A program made the translations under genes and the position numbers. A stretch of DNA of 64,000 nt from Furcasterigmium furcatum (Eukaryota; Ascomycota; Sordariomycetes; Glomerellales; Plectosphaerellaceae), in the NCBI GenBank assembly GCA_001599815.1, contig BCIA01000002.1, forward strand, positions 2,577,626 to 2,641,625, written 5' to 3'. This document shows positions 1 to 10,000 of the stretch, one piece after another. The notes beneath the pieces were generated by a model, which did not search any database, was not told the DNA's origin, and saw only the letters and a program-made list of their open reading frames with translations. How positions within the stretch are numbered: the stretch's first letter is position 1; the number at the start of each line of letters is the position of its first letter.

Positions 1-91
1 TTATTAAATATAGTTATTAAATATAGTTATTAAATATAGTTATTAAATATAGTTATTAAATATAGTTATTAAATATAGTTATTAAATATAG
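1..91. repeat. 13-bp tandem array A (7 copies, truncated by window edge)
   Basis: Seven head-to-tail perfect copies of the 13-mer ttattaaatatag run from the first base to 91, followed by a degenerate copy starting ttatctaata. The array is cut by the window start, so its real length is unknown. The same unit, with C/G-bearing variants, returns at 921-1076. Confidence 0.95.
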
Positions 92-778
92 TTATCTAAT
101 AATTATAAGTATTATTTATAGTAAAGATAACTTATTAAATATAAGCAATTAAAATATTATAAATTAAGGTATTTCTACTAATAAAAGTATTTATATATAA
201 GGTAAATTTTATATTAAGCGGTAAGTTAGGTAGGTAATAAATACTACTTAATAGTTGTTATTAATATTAATCTATAATTACGTTATAAGGGTGCTTTCCC
301 TGTTTAAAGTAGGTTATAATAAAGACTTAGATTAATTATTAAAGTAGCTAAATATATTTTATAATTCCTAGGGCATCTATCCTAATATATATATCTCCTT
401 TAGCTATATTTACTTTACTTATTTTACCCTTGGTTATAAGTATTATAAATATCCCTTTATATTTACCCTACTTACCTTTCTTAGTAGAGTAAGCGCTATA
501 AGCGGTTATATACCTAATTATATAACATATCCTTCCTTATTAATCCTATTCTAACTATATATTAATATAAGAGCCTAATCCTCCTTAGTCCCTATAGTTC
601 TAGATGTTATACCTTACTCTTTATTAGGTATAGAGAGTAATTTATTTATAGGGATTATTAAAAATAGAAGGGTAGTAAAGATATAAGGTAGTAATAGTGA
701 TTATATTAATAGAGTGTGTTATATTGGATTAAGATATAGAAGGTAGGTAGGATAGTTACGGGGGATAACCCTCTATAT

Positions 779-900
779 TTATGGAGGGTAGACCTCCCCG
801 GGTCGGTCCCGGGACCTCTCTGGAGATCCCCGTAGCCCAGGGCTTATTTTCTAGCTCTAGGCCCGGATTTCCTTTAGAGCTATATCGGGGCCCTTACTCC
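779..900. other. GC-rich island inside the AT-rich block
   Basis: About 120 bp of normal to high GC sit inside otherwise AT-rich DNA. The island contains the 12-bp perfect palindrome ggtcccgggacc at 805-816 and CCCGGG at 798-803. The flanks share a similar short word (ttattaggtatagagagtaa near 621 and ctattaggtatagatagtag near 901). It may be a piece of the original repeat that escaped mutation, or a later insertion. No coding potential was seen. Confidence 0.6.
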
Positions 901-920
901 CTATTAGGTATAGATAGTAG

Positions 921-1076
921 TTATTAGATATCGTTATTAGATATTGTTATTAGATATTGTTATTAGATATTGTTATTAGATATCGTTATTAGATATCGTT
1001 ATTAGATATCGTTATTAGATATCGTTATTAGATATCGTTATTAGATATAGTTATTAAATATAGTTATTAAATATAG
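921..1076. repeat. 13-bp tandem array B (12 copies, variant units)
   Basis: Twelve consecutive 13-mers are in register from 921 to 1076. Units change along the array: ttattagatatcg, then ttattagatattg (three), then ttattagatatcg (five), then ttattagatatag, and finally two ttattaaatatag units identical to array A. A degenerate ttatctaatatat follows, echoing the end of array A. The unit series looks like progressive C-to-T and G-to-A change within one satellite. Confidence 0.93.
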
Positions 1077-1488
1077 TTATCTAATATATATATTACCTTT
1101 AGGGCTTTTTAGAAATATAAGTCTTATTACTTTTTAAAGTATAATAATTACTCCTAAAGGAAATTATAAAAAAATTTATATAAACATAAAAAGTTAAACT
1201 AACTTTCTAGATATTAAGATTATTATCTAGTATAGTGCTTTACTAATAAGAATATATCTAGATATTATAAAAATATATTAATTATACTTAAATTAGCTTA
1301 AAAAAATAGGTATAGCGGTATTACTCTGTAATCCTTGGCATTGGTTGTGTAAGGTTGGCTAGAATCCGGCCATCGGCCAGGTTTGTTGGACGCTGCCTAA
1401 CTTGTCTCTTGGGCAGCTTGATCTGGGGATCTGGATAGAATTCGCTAGTATACGCTTGTCCCAACTACACACCAACACAACATACGTG

Positions 1489-3214
1489 ATGGCAACCCAG
1501 CAGGACATACAGGAGTTATTGCGGATCCTACGGAGGAGGATGCCGATGCTCACGGCGATGGGCCAAATCAAATCCCTCCAGGCTGCCAACCTCCGCAGGT
1601 GAGTTCTAACCATCGTTACGTCATGGTGAAGACCCGTCTCACCGTGCTCACCCGATACTCAACTTGACTCGCCCTAATATGCGACGTGGCGTTTGAAGCA
1701 TCACACAAATCGCCGAGTCCCCGTTAGACCCGATCACGAAGGCTCTCGGCGACGTAAAGACGGCCAAATTCCTCCACGCAGCGTCCAAGGAGCATGCCGG
1801 GGCTACCGTCACCTCGTCCTCGTCGACCGGGAAGCGTAGTGGTGATGGCGCTGCTAGGTTATCTGACCAGAAGCGTGCACGACTCGATCCGGGCGATGAC
1901 CATGCGAACGCAACTCAAAGTCTTCCCACCGCAGATATCGAGGAATTACTCGCCTTGTCCGTGGCCACAGACGAGCAAGTGATTGCGTCGAGGCGGTTCT
2001 ACACCAACCGGGCTCCAGTGCTCCTCGCCTTCGCCACGGAGCTGCTTCGTTACACGATGCCAGAGCAGCCCAATTCGAGTCGTCTCAGCCTGGCCCAGGC
2101 AGTCGTGAGCTTGAATGCCAAGTCTAAGGCAGCTAGCCTCGGCCTGGAAACAGATCACAAGGCCCAAGACTCTTCATGGGGAGCAGGGCAACCAAAAGTC
2201 ACCATCATGGGTCGAGATGTTCCAATCCTGAGACGCGACGGGTATGAGTGGCCATCGAGTTCATCCCGGGAGAAAAGTCCTACAGTGCAAGACTCCCATG
2301 TCGCCGTAGGGTCGTCACTCGGCCGACAGGAGGACAACATTTTATCAAAATGGTCTGTGAGTCAGCCCGTCACGTCTCGGGGATCAACCTTTATAGCCCG
2401 GGCCGTCTACGTGCATAACGCCTCCGATGGTTCTCGTCTCGTCAAGGAACTCCTCGCAGCGGAACCAGCGCTGATATCTGCCACGCACAACTCGTGGGGA
2501 TTGCGTGCCAGTGGAGGAGGTGCACACCCTGGCACCACCGAAGCATCAGACGACGACGGGGAGACAGGCTGTGGCGCTTTCATCCTTCGGCTGCTCGAAG
2601 AGGCCAAGGTCCACGATACCATGGTTGTGATCACGCGGTGGTTCGGCGGGACTATGCTCGGGCCAGACCGATGGAAGCTGATACGAGGCCGAGTTCTGGA
2701 GGCCTTGTCGGAACGCCTCCGGAGCCTGGGCCAGAGCGGTCACGATGGCAAGGTAGCTGTCTGGGGCCTTGATTTGGGTGATGCGACAAGCAGTGGCCGC
2801 GGGAATATCACAAGTACCACCATTGGAACGGGAGGAGGCTGGGATCAGCAAGCACCTGGCATGCCCATCTACAGACCAGAGTCCGCCAGACAATACCTGC
2901 AAAAGAGCTTTCCCAGCGCCCCCCCGGGCCTAGCCCCGGACGGCACGACAAACAGCAAAGGGATAAAGGCGGCGGCCCGCGACACGTTGCTTAGGAGCAA
3001 CCTCGCCCTGGTCCTTGGCGCCATTAGACTGCTCTTTGAGAGCTGGGCGCCGCACCTGACAGCGGCGCAGCTCGATCGCAGGGCATGGGACTGGTACGTT
3101 GCCGTTCGTCCTCAGGTAGAAGCTGGGCCAGGTGGCTGGGGCGCAAAAGGTTGGCTCGACCTGGACGAGATCCTGGCCCTACGACGCGAGAAGCAGGCAG
3201 AGGCGGCGGCGTGA
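1489..3214 (+). CDS. IMPACT (UPF0029) domain protein
   Basis: Two exons, 1489-1598 and 1699-3214, give 541 residues. The 100-nt intron has donor GTGAGT, and the acceptor at 1697-1698 is the one that keeps phase; the nearer-looking TTAG at 1726-1727 does not. Residues about 262-375 match the N-terminal domain of IMPACT/Yih1/YigZ proteins: a FIAR start, an acidic DDDGETG segment near 321 and TRWFGG followed by LGPDRW near 349-361. In Yih1/IMPACT this domain acts in restraint of Gcn2 activation through Gcn1. Here the RWD domain of Yih1 is not recognisable, and the domain sits between a ~260-residue N-terminal extension and a ~165-residue tail, so it is probably a distinct fungal IMPACT-fold protein. 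Its role is unknown. It lies next to the AT-rich block. Confidence 0.85.
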
Positions 3215-3614
3215 CTTGTGGAGGCGAGTTTTGGAACCTGGCAAATTCACCGGGAATTGGAAATTCGCACGGAAAATGGCACGGCCACCCTCCCGAGAAA
3301 CATCTCGACCAGACCTCACGAGATGGGGAGATGATTATGCAGACGGCAGGAAAGTTCGTGAATGGCAGCATGGACGGATGGCTTGTGACATAATTAGGTA
3401 GGAGGAGCCTTTGTGTGTACCTACCTAAGGTATCTACCTATCTTATCAGTTAGGCATCTGTAACTGCTGGACCTGCCAGGAAGTTCTCCACCTCCGGATT
3501 ATGTAACCGGCGCAGAAACTGAACCCCTGTCGCTTAGGATGGAAATACCTACCCACCATAATAGAAAACCGACGGCCAAAGGTCGAGCTTCTCGATCACA
3601 TTGTCACCGCCGAC
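3215..3614. other. Intergenic, promoter of the winged-helix gene
   Basis: A tandem intergenic stretch between two + strand genes. Near 3396-3440 it carries a cluster of TAGGTA/TACCTA words that recurs in other intergenic regions of this window. No RNA gene or small ORF could be supported. Confidence 0.5.
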
Positions 3615-4940
3615 ATGCCTTATAATACACGCCACAAGTCCCTCTCACTGCCATCGCTCGGTATACACGTCCCGGTCACCTATGCAGAGAGGGCTGCCGC
3701 CGCAAATGCCCGCTCGATTGCTGCCGCCAGCTCTGCAACCAAGGATGCGACATTCCTGGAGCCTGCCGACAATTCCGCCCCCACTGGGCACCAAAACAAG
3801 AGACTGAAGAGATCCCATCCCAAGAGGCATGGCGCATCAATATATCCCAGGTCTTCGCCAGACAGCTCCCAGCTGGCGAAGGTAGAAACAAGTCGAAATG
3901 GCATGCACCACAATCGCACACCTCCCCGTTCTCCCAACCGGGCCCCTTCGGAGCACGCGGACGACGGTGAACAACGGCCAGTGACGAGGAAAGTTGACAT
4001 CGAAGGAATCAACGATCATGTCGTGGAAGCCGTCATTGCCCAGTTAGAGGCGACCGCAAACCGACCGCACTTGATAAAAGAGCTTGCCACAGTCCTGTCG
4101 CAGAGGCTTGTGGACGTACAACAGTATGTATCACGACCACCATGGAGGAGACTTTGGCTAATCCCTTGATACAGATCCGTCAACCCCAGCGCCATCATCT
4201 CATCACGGCTGTCTGCATATATGAAGCGACCATACTGGAGCGCCCTTGCTCCTTGTCCGATTGCAAAGGAATCCGCAACGGCGCACCCCCGACGCACCTA
4301 CTTTTATCTCAAGACTTGCCCATATATGTACATACAAGATTTGCCTGCCGCCCATCTGTCACGGAGACCATTCATCTCACCGTCAGTGTCTGGGTCTTCC
4401 AGTGCCTGTTCCTTCTCTGGAGAGGACGACGATGACGGGTGCAACTATAGGCGCGAGCTGAGTCCGTCTCCCGACGTGGATCTGTCCCCGACCGCATTTG
4501 ACGACCTGAGCGACGACACTCCAAGCCCGGCAACTCCCATCGGCTCGCTGCCCCGTTTGCCGCCCATTTCGAGATGCCAGCGGAGCGCATCCCCACCCCT
4601 TGAGAAAGATGAAAGGGAATTTACGCAAACTGCTGATGGACTGCACAAGCGAAAGCTGACTGCCGAACTGCTCGGTAGTGGCTATGGCGAACAGCTCCTC
4701 ATGGATGACACTCTCCGCGACGAGACAGTCTTCGATGATAAGCAGCCGCCTACTCCAGGAGCTGGGTTTTCAATCACTTTCACGGCCAGCCCGGCCGTCC
4801 GCGCCTCCTTTCCACTCCCTTGCTGCAAGAGGGACACAGAGGTAGACCATTGGCCAAAGATCGGGAAGCTTCTCGAGTGGGACCCGAACCCCGAAGACAT
4901 CGAGCTTGACGAGCTTGACTGTTTGTTGGAAGCTTGCTGA
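3615..4940 (+). CDS. GDS1-type winged-helix domain protein
   Basis: Exons 3615-4123 and 4175-4940 join in phase across a 51-nt intron (donor GTATGT, acceptor ACAG) to give 424 residues. The joined sequence ISSRLSAYMKRPYWSALAPC, followed by a CPIAKE and HPRR segment and hydrophobic YFYL, resembles the fungal GDS1 winged-helix domain, roughly residues 130-225. The N-terminus starts MPYNTRHKSL and is basic and low complexity. The C-terminus is acidic and ends in an ELDELD segment. Yeast Gds1 is a poorly understood protein linked to growth on non-fermentable carbon, so a DNA-associated or regulatory role is inference only. The start is the only ATG that precedes the conserved N-terminal segment. 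Confidence 0.8.
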
Positions 4941-5279
4941 TCGAGATGGTACCATTGTCCATTCACAACCGGTGTGGGCCCTCCGCTGGACGGATCCCTG
5001 CCAACGACGTGATGAAACGGGAGTTGCTTCCACCCCCGTATGTATTACCTGCGACGACACACTCACCACAATCCTTGTCGTGACGATTCCACTATTGAGG
5101 GGCTTGTATTTGTACATTAGACTGTAATATGGATGTGTTTAGCGTACCCATTGGCGGTTGGGATGTATATTACCCTTTGGATCATGTCTCTTTGGTCGAT
5201 GCCAATATCCTGTCGTAAAGTGCAAGTGTTGTGCTGGTCCCTTTTGCGCGGCTGGCACGAGGCCGTCATGACGCAGCTG
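4941..5279. other. Convergent intergenic region
   Basis: About 340 bp between the 3' ends of the + strand winged-helix gene and the - strand methyltransferase gene. It should hold both 3' UTRs. No other feature was seen. Confidence 0.5.
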
Positions 5280-6500
5280 TCAGTTTCCCGTTTGCGCGAC
5301 CTGCAGCTCGATCCAGACTGTCGTGCCAAGCTGTGTTATGAATGGTCTCTCGATCTTGATGATTCTCAGGCTGGGGTTTGCTCTCGCGGCGTTTTCGACG
5401 ATGCCGACAATGTCTCGATTCCACCAGCAACCATACTTTCGGAAATGAGACGGTGCAGACCAGTCGAGCAGTGTGTTGACGACACCCCACCAGCTTTGGC
5501 CATGTTCGATCAAGATGATCCGTCCACTGCCGGGACGGACAGCGTTGGCCAAGTTCAGAACCACGCGCTCGGGGTCCGCGACGCTACAAAGCCCAAAAGT
5601 CTGCACAACCGTGTCATACTTGGTCCCCGTCGTCAGCACCGGTTCGGGAGGCGGCAGCGTTTCTTGAATGTCGCCTTGAGCAATCCTGACTCTCCCGTCT
5701 AAGTAGGAAAAGACGCCCCAGCAACTTCGACTGGTGGGCGAGGCCCTGGTCGAAACGACGGGGGCAGCGCCATCGAGGCTGGGAATGGCACTCGGAAGTT
5801 TCTCTATTGCGACACTGAGCATATCAGTGGAGACATCAACGCCCGTGAAGGATACCATGGGCATCTGGTCCGGTGCTTTCCGACGTGATACCACAATGTC
5901 TGAAGACGGAGATGAGCCAACCGCCGTGCTCCAATCGTAGAAAGCCATATTTCGACCAGTGCCAATCGCGACTTCGAGGACATGGCCCGATGCGCGTTGA
6001 CCCAGTCTCTCGCGGAGCGAAGTGATGCCCATGGACTGTTCCGACGCGTCCAGACTTTGGTCAAAACGTTCTGCGGATTCCCGCGTGAAGCCAGGTGGCC
6101 GGCCGGTTGGATCAGCAGCGTCGGGCGCCCGATTCGTTTGCAAGAACGATGACACCATCATTGTGAAGTATAGTCCACTCCCGAGGGCAACGACGCCAGC
6201 TGCGAGCAGAGGGAGCCGTCTCGCCTTGAAGATGGCATCGGCGGTGTCGTAGTCGGGTCGGGCGGCGGTGGGGTGTTTGCTCCTGCGGTGTGCCGGCTCG
6301 AATCAGTCTGACGATCATCAAGAACCTGAGAGTATATGAACTTACGCGCGGGGTGTTGACTCGACCGGCCTTGACCTCTGCTTCGACCTCTGCGCTCGGG
6401 GCGGATTTGGGTGCCCCCGTCTCGAATTTAACGTTGCCGGCGAGGACCAGTGGAAATATCGACGACATCGCAGTGGCCTAGACCACGACAAAGCGTGCAT
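5280..6500 (-). CDS. Mitochondrial Oms1-like methyltransferase
   Basis: Exons 6500-6346 and 6282-5280 (minus strand), separated by a 63-nt GTAAGT intron, give 385 residues. The start at 6500 was chosen because only this frame splices in phase, and it gives a mitochondrial-type leader (MHALSWSRPLRCRRYFHWSS). A single hydrophobic segment follows at about residues 74-95 (LPLLAAGVVALGSGLY), then a class I S-adenosylmethionine methyltransferase with motif I VLEVAIGTGRN and GVDVSTDML as the acidic post-I strand. This matches Oms1, an inner-membrane protein that suppresses oxa1 mutations. The substrate is unknown. A simple longest-ORF model starting at 6161 would lose the leader and the membrane anchor. 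Confidence 0.85.
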
Positions 6501-7059
6501 TACGATCGTAGCGTCCAACCAGCCCACAGAGTGAGCCGTGCCAGTGGATTGGCATATGGAAGAAGGATGGTTGGACTTTTGAAGTGATGTGAAGTTGTGA
6601 GGGACCCTCGGCAGGATCCACCACAACTGGTTGATTAGGTACCCTCACAACCATGTTCCTGGTCCTGAGCACCGACGTAGGTTGCCCGCCGCATGCTATC
6701 CCACTGGTCACACTCACACTCACCACATCACTTCACTTTAGTTCAAGTTGCATGCATTCAAAGCCTGTTGCGATGTTCCGCGGCGGAAATGATCCATTAA
6801 AGTTACAGGGCAGGATTTGCTCATCTTGCCTACTTGCCTTCTTGGTTCAGTGCCCAGATGGCCTCCTATCATACAATGACGCACCCCATCCAGTCTACTT
6901 GTTGTACCCGTACGCCTCAGTGCAATCCCCAACGCCGCCATCATTGCAGACGAAATCTAAAACGAACCCAGGGGCTCTGTAAGCCAGGACGCTGATTTCA
7001 CATCACCACATTATGTGGGGATGCTGAGGGCATCATCTCCCGTCTCATCTCCTCCACAT
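6501..7059. other. Intergenic between OMS1-like and NOT1
   Basis: Both neighbours are on the minus strand, so this holds the 3' region of NOT1 (just below 7060) and the promoter of the methyltransferase gene. No small gene was supported. Confidence 0.5.
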
Positions 7060-10000
7060 TTAAGCACGCTGTAGCACGGCAGAGAATCGATCTGTGACCT
7101 AAACATGGTATAAGCTGGCGTATCACATAGCCCCGTGAGGGCCGCTTCAGATGTGGAAGATGACGTACCTCTTGGGAAGACTTGACAAAGGGCAGCTCGA
7201 AGAACGCGTACTTGTCATTCTTCAGGAGCTCCAATACGGTCACCATGAGCCCCCACGGCTGGGGCCAGTAGCCGATGAGTCGCTCCATCAGGATTCGGGT
7301 GATTTGTTGTCGAATCTCTGTCTCCTCTGGGTCGGTCATGTCCTGGCTGAAGATGTGCAGCAACACGCGATTGAAGTAGCTGGTCTGGGGACTGGGACAT
7401 CTGAGCTGGTTGACGATGCTGGTGAGGAAGTAGTAGCGCGGTTCAGGCATCAGCTCGTGCAGCACCATGGAAATTGCCGTGACGTCCGAGGACCTTGCGT
7501 CAAAGACATCGTCCTTCTGTGCCAAATGCTCGACACCATACTTGCCCACATGCACTGTCGCGGCTTCGATGACGGGAAGGTTTGCTTTGATAGGAACATT
7601 GGCGAAGCTCGTTTCGCGAGTATCGGCTTCCGACATCGCTCGCGTGATGTAGGCGACGCTATCCTCTGTAGGGCCGCTGTGAAGCGCCTGCTCCAAAGCG
7701 TGGAGAAGACCAGCGTGTTGCAGGACAGTCCTAGAATCATCTGCGGGATCGGGAAAACTGCGAGATTCCTCGGCCCGTTCCGCCTGATGCCCCAGAAACA
7801 TGGGGTCGGGCACCTTTGGGTTTGTCGCCGGGTTGGCGGCCAGGATAGCGTTGATGAGCTGCTTACAATGAAGGGGCAGGCCCAGCACCAGTTGACTTGC
7901 GTACGCGGCCATGTACTCAGAGAAGTCGTGCTGCAAGACGACGAGCAGTTTCAGCGTCGCTCGATACGCATCCCTCGCGACGAAGGAAGGGTCGGGAAGC
8001 TTCAGTTGATCGCCAACAAACTCGAAGAGGAGGCGAAGGAGTCGGGTAAAGGCCGCCCAGCCCGCTGTTTCCTTCATGATGGCAGGTAAGAAGGTTCGGT
8101 GCTGTATGAGTGCAGACCAGGCGTATGCGAAGCCAGGCAGATGCCTTGGGCTCAGGTCGGCCAGTCGAGAAGCAATCTTCAGCAGCATATCGAGTCTTTC
8201 GTTCTCTTCAAGTTGTTCCGCCATGGCAGACACGTCGAACAAGAGAACGGAGAAGAGTCGGTGGAAGACTTTCTGGTTAAAGTGCTCGCCGCGCTTCAGA
8301 TGGTGTTGGGTCACAATGAGAGTCAGGAGAGCCATAACAGAATCGAGGTAGGCAGTGCGACCACGTCCAGCGTTGCTTTGGCTCCCCTCGTGGAGGCGAA
8401 TGAAGAGGCCAATTATTCTGGCCAAGGCATCCGTAGCACGGAATGCATCAGCCACGCTGTTGGTCGTGTGTGCAAACACCTCGAACTTGTCCACTGCAAC
8501 ATCAACTGCGAACCTGACAAAAAGGAACAGGTCTTCTTTGCTCTCGATTGTCCCCTTGGCCTGCATCTGTTGGATAAAGTGCAGCGCGAACGTGTCCGGA
8601 ATGTCTGGGTTGTCGCAGAGATGGATCCACTCATCAAAGACGTACTCCATCTGGTCTCGTTGAGTGTTGTTGGCACGGTTCTGGGACGGCGCTGAAAGCA
8701 TTGACTTGAGTCGTTGACCCATGGTTGGATCCTCCTGGATCCATGCCCATGCGGCGTCCAGAGTACGAGAGAAGTCACCGAAGAAGGCCACTGGGCGTGG
8801 CCCCAGAATGGTAAGCTCGATGAGCTGCTCAAGAAACTCCATCGATTGATCGGTTCGTTGTTGCAGCGACTTGGCCATGGCGGCGTCAATGTTTCTCCAG
8901 TCGAGAAGCTCCGTGCCAATGAGCGCAGAGAGGAGTGGTAGGCGGAGAAAGCTGGCACCGGGCTGCTGGCGGAAGTAAGTGGCGACACGGTTGTTCAGCC
9001 CAGGACCGGAGATCCTTCGCAGCGTTTCCAGCACCTGGACGAGACACTCAAGGAGCAGGCTGTCTTCAAATTGGAAGACGTCGTTGATAATTTGGTCTGC
9101 AACCAGCACGGCAACGTCTTCGGACGTCTGAGATATCTTGATCATGTGCTGACCGAGAGCATCCACGAGATCAAGAACAATGTGACCACGAGGGAGCTCA
9201 GAAAAATGCTCTTCTACCGCGCCAGTTGCGCTGGTCTGGAGCTGCTGCAGCAAAGTCCTGGTCCTGTCATACAGGGCGCGGGCGTCAATGGGGGGTCCTG
9301 GCTGCCTCCCATTCCCAACTCCCGTTGCATGGAGCGGGGCATATGAGGGCATGTGGGAGCTCATGTGCTGCACTGCAGGCGCTTCAGAGGGAGTTGGTAT
9401 GTTTGGACCGGAGCTGAACTGTTCTGAAAGAACATCGTTGGCGATGGACCTGGTTGTATCGGAGGCAGAAGGAACATGAGATGCCACGTTGGTAGTGCTC
9501 GTGCGAGGTTGACGAGCAAAATCGTCATAAATGGCCATCTGTTCCGGGTTGAGGCCGTTGACGTTGGGCGAGAGTTTGAACGGGTTGGGGATCGTCCATG
9601 CCCACCTGCTGAGGGACGGATCGACATAGGGTTCATTCGGTCTTTGAGACCGATGGCGCCGGCGTGCCTCCAGCTCTGGCTCGATCATGTCCTCGATTTC
9701 AGGCACAGCTCGCTCCTCCGCCTGTTTTTCAATGATCTTACAAGCCAAATCCAGGTTCGAATTGACACACATGATGATCGTCCCCTCAGGCAGGCCCTGA
9801 GGTAGGTCGTTCGATAAGTTGCGCATGTAATTGGTGAAGTTGCCCCTCAAGGGCTCCTTGGACGTTACCAGCGCCAGGCTGCCAGCGGTGGCCTTGACCA
9901 TATTGATGGCAGATGTGCGGATGCGAGCTTCGTCAGGCTCCGTTGCGAAATCCTTCCGGACCATCTCACGGGTGGAGATTGCCGCAATCGTGACGGATCT

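Larger units (their letters stand above)
1..1330. repeat. AT-rich RIP-like block without genes
   Basis: Almost every word here is built from T, A and TpA steps, with no usable open reading frame on either strand, and the composition switches abruptly to ordinary gene-like sequence near 1320-1340. This is the usual look of an ascomycete repeat mutated by RIP and then left to decay, but no transposase or reverse transcriptase can be read through it, so the parent element is unknown. It contains two arrays of one 13-bp unit and a short GC-rich island, listed separately. It continues past the left edge of the window. Confidence 0.8.

Noticed and set aside
1..1330. Possible transposon ORFs or a mitochondrial DNA insertion in the AT-rich block
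   Set aside because: No transposase, reverse transcriptase, integrase or mitochondrial gene sequence could be read in any frame; tandem 13-mers and TpA excess fit RIP-type repeat decay better.
1728..1730. TTAG acceptor at 1726-1727 for the IMPACT-domain gene
   Set aside because: It puts exon 2 out of phase; the acceptor at 1697-1698 gives an unbroken frame.
7151..8695. Long + strand ORFs (312 and 198 codons) opposite NOT1
   Set aside because: They lie antisense to a complete, family-matching NOT1 CDS and have no own motif.
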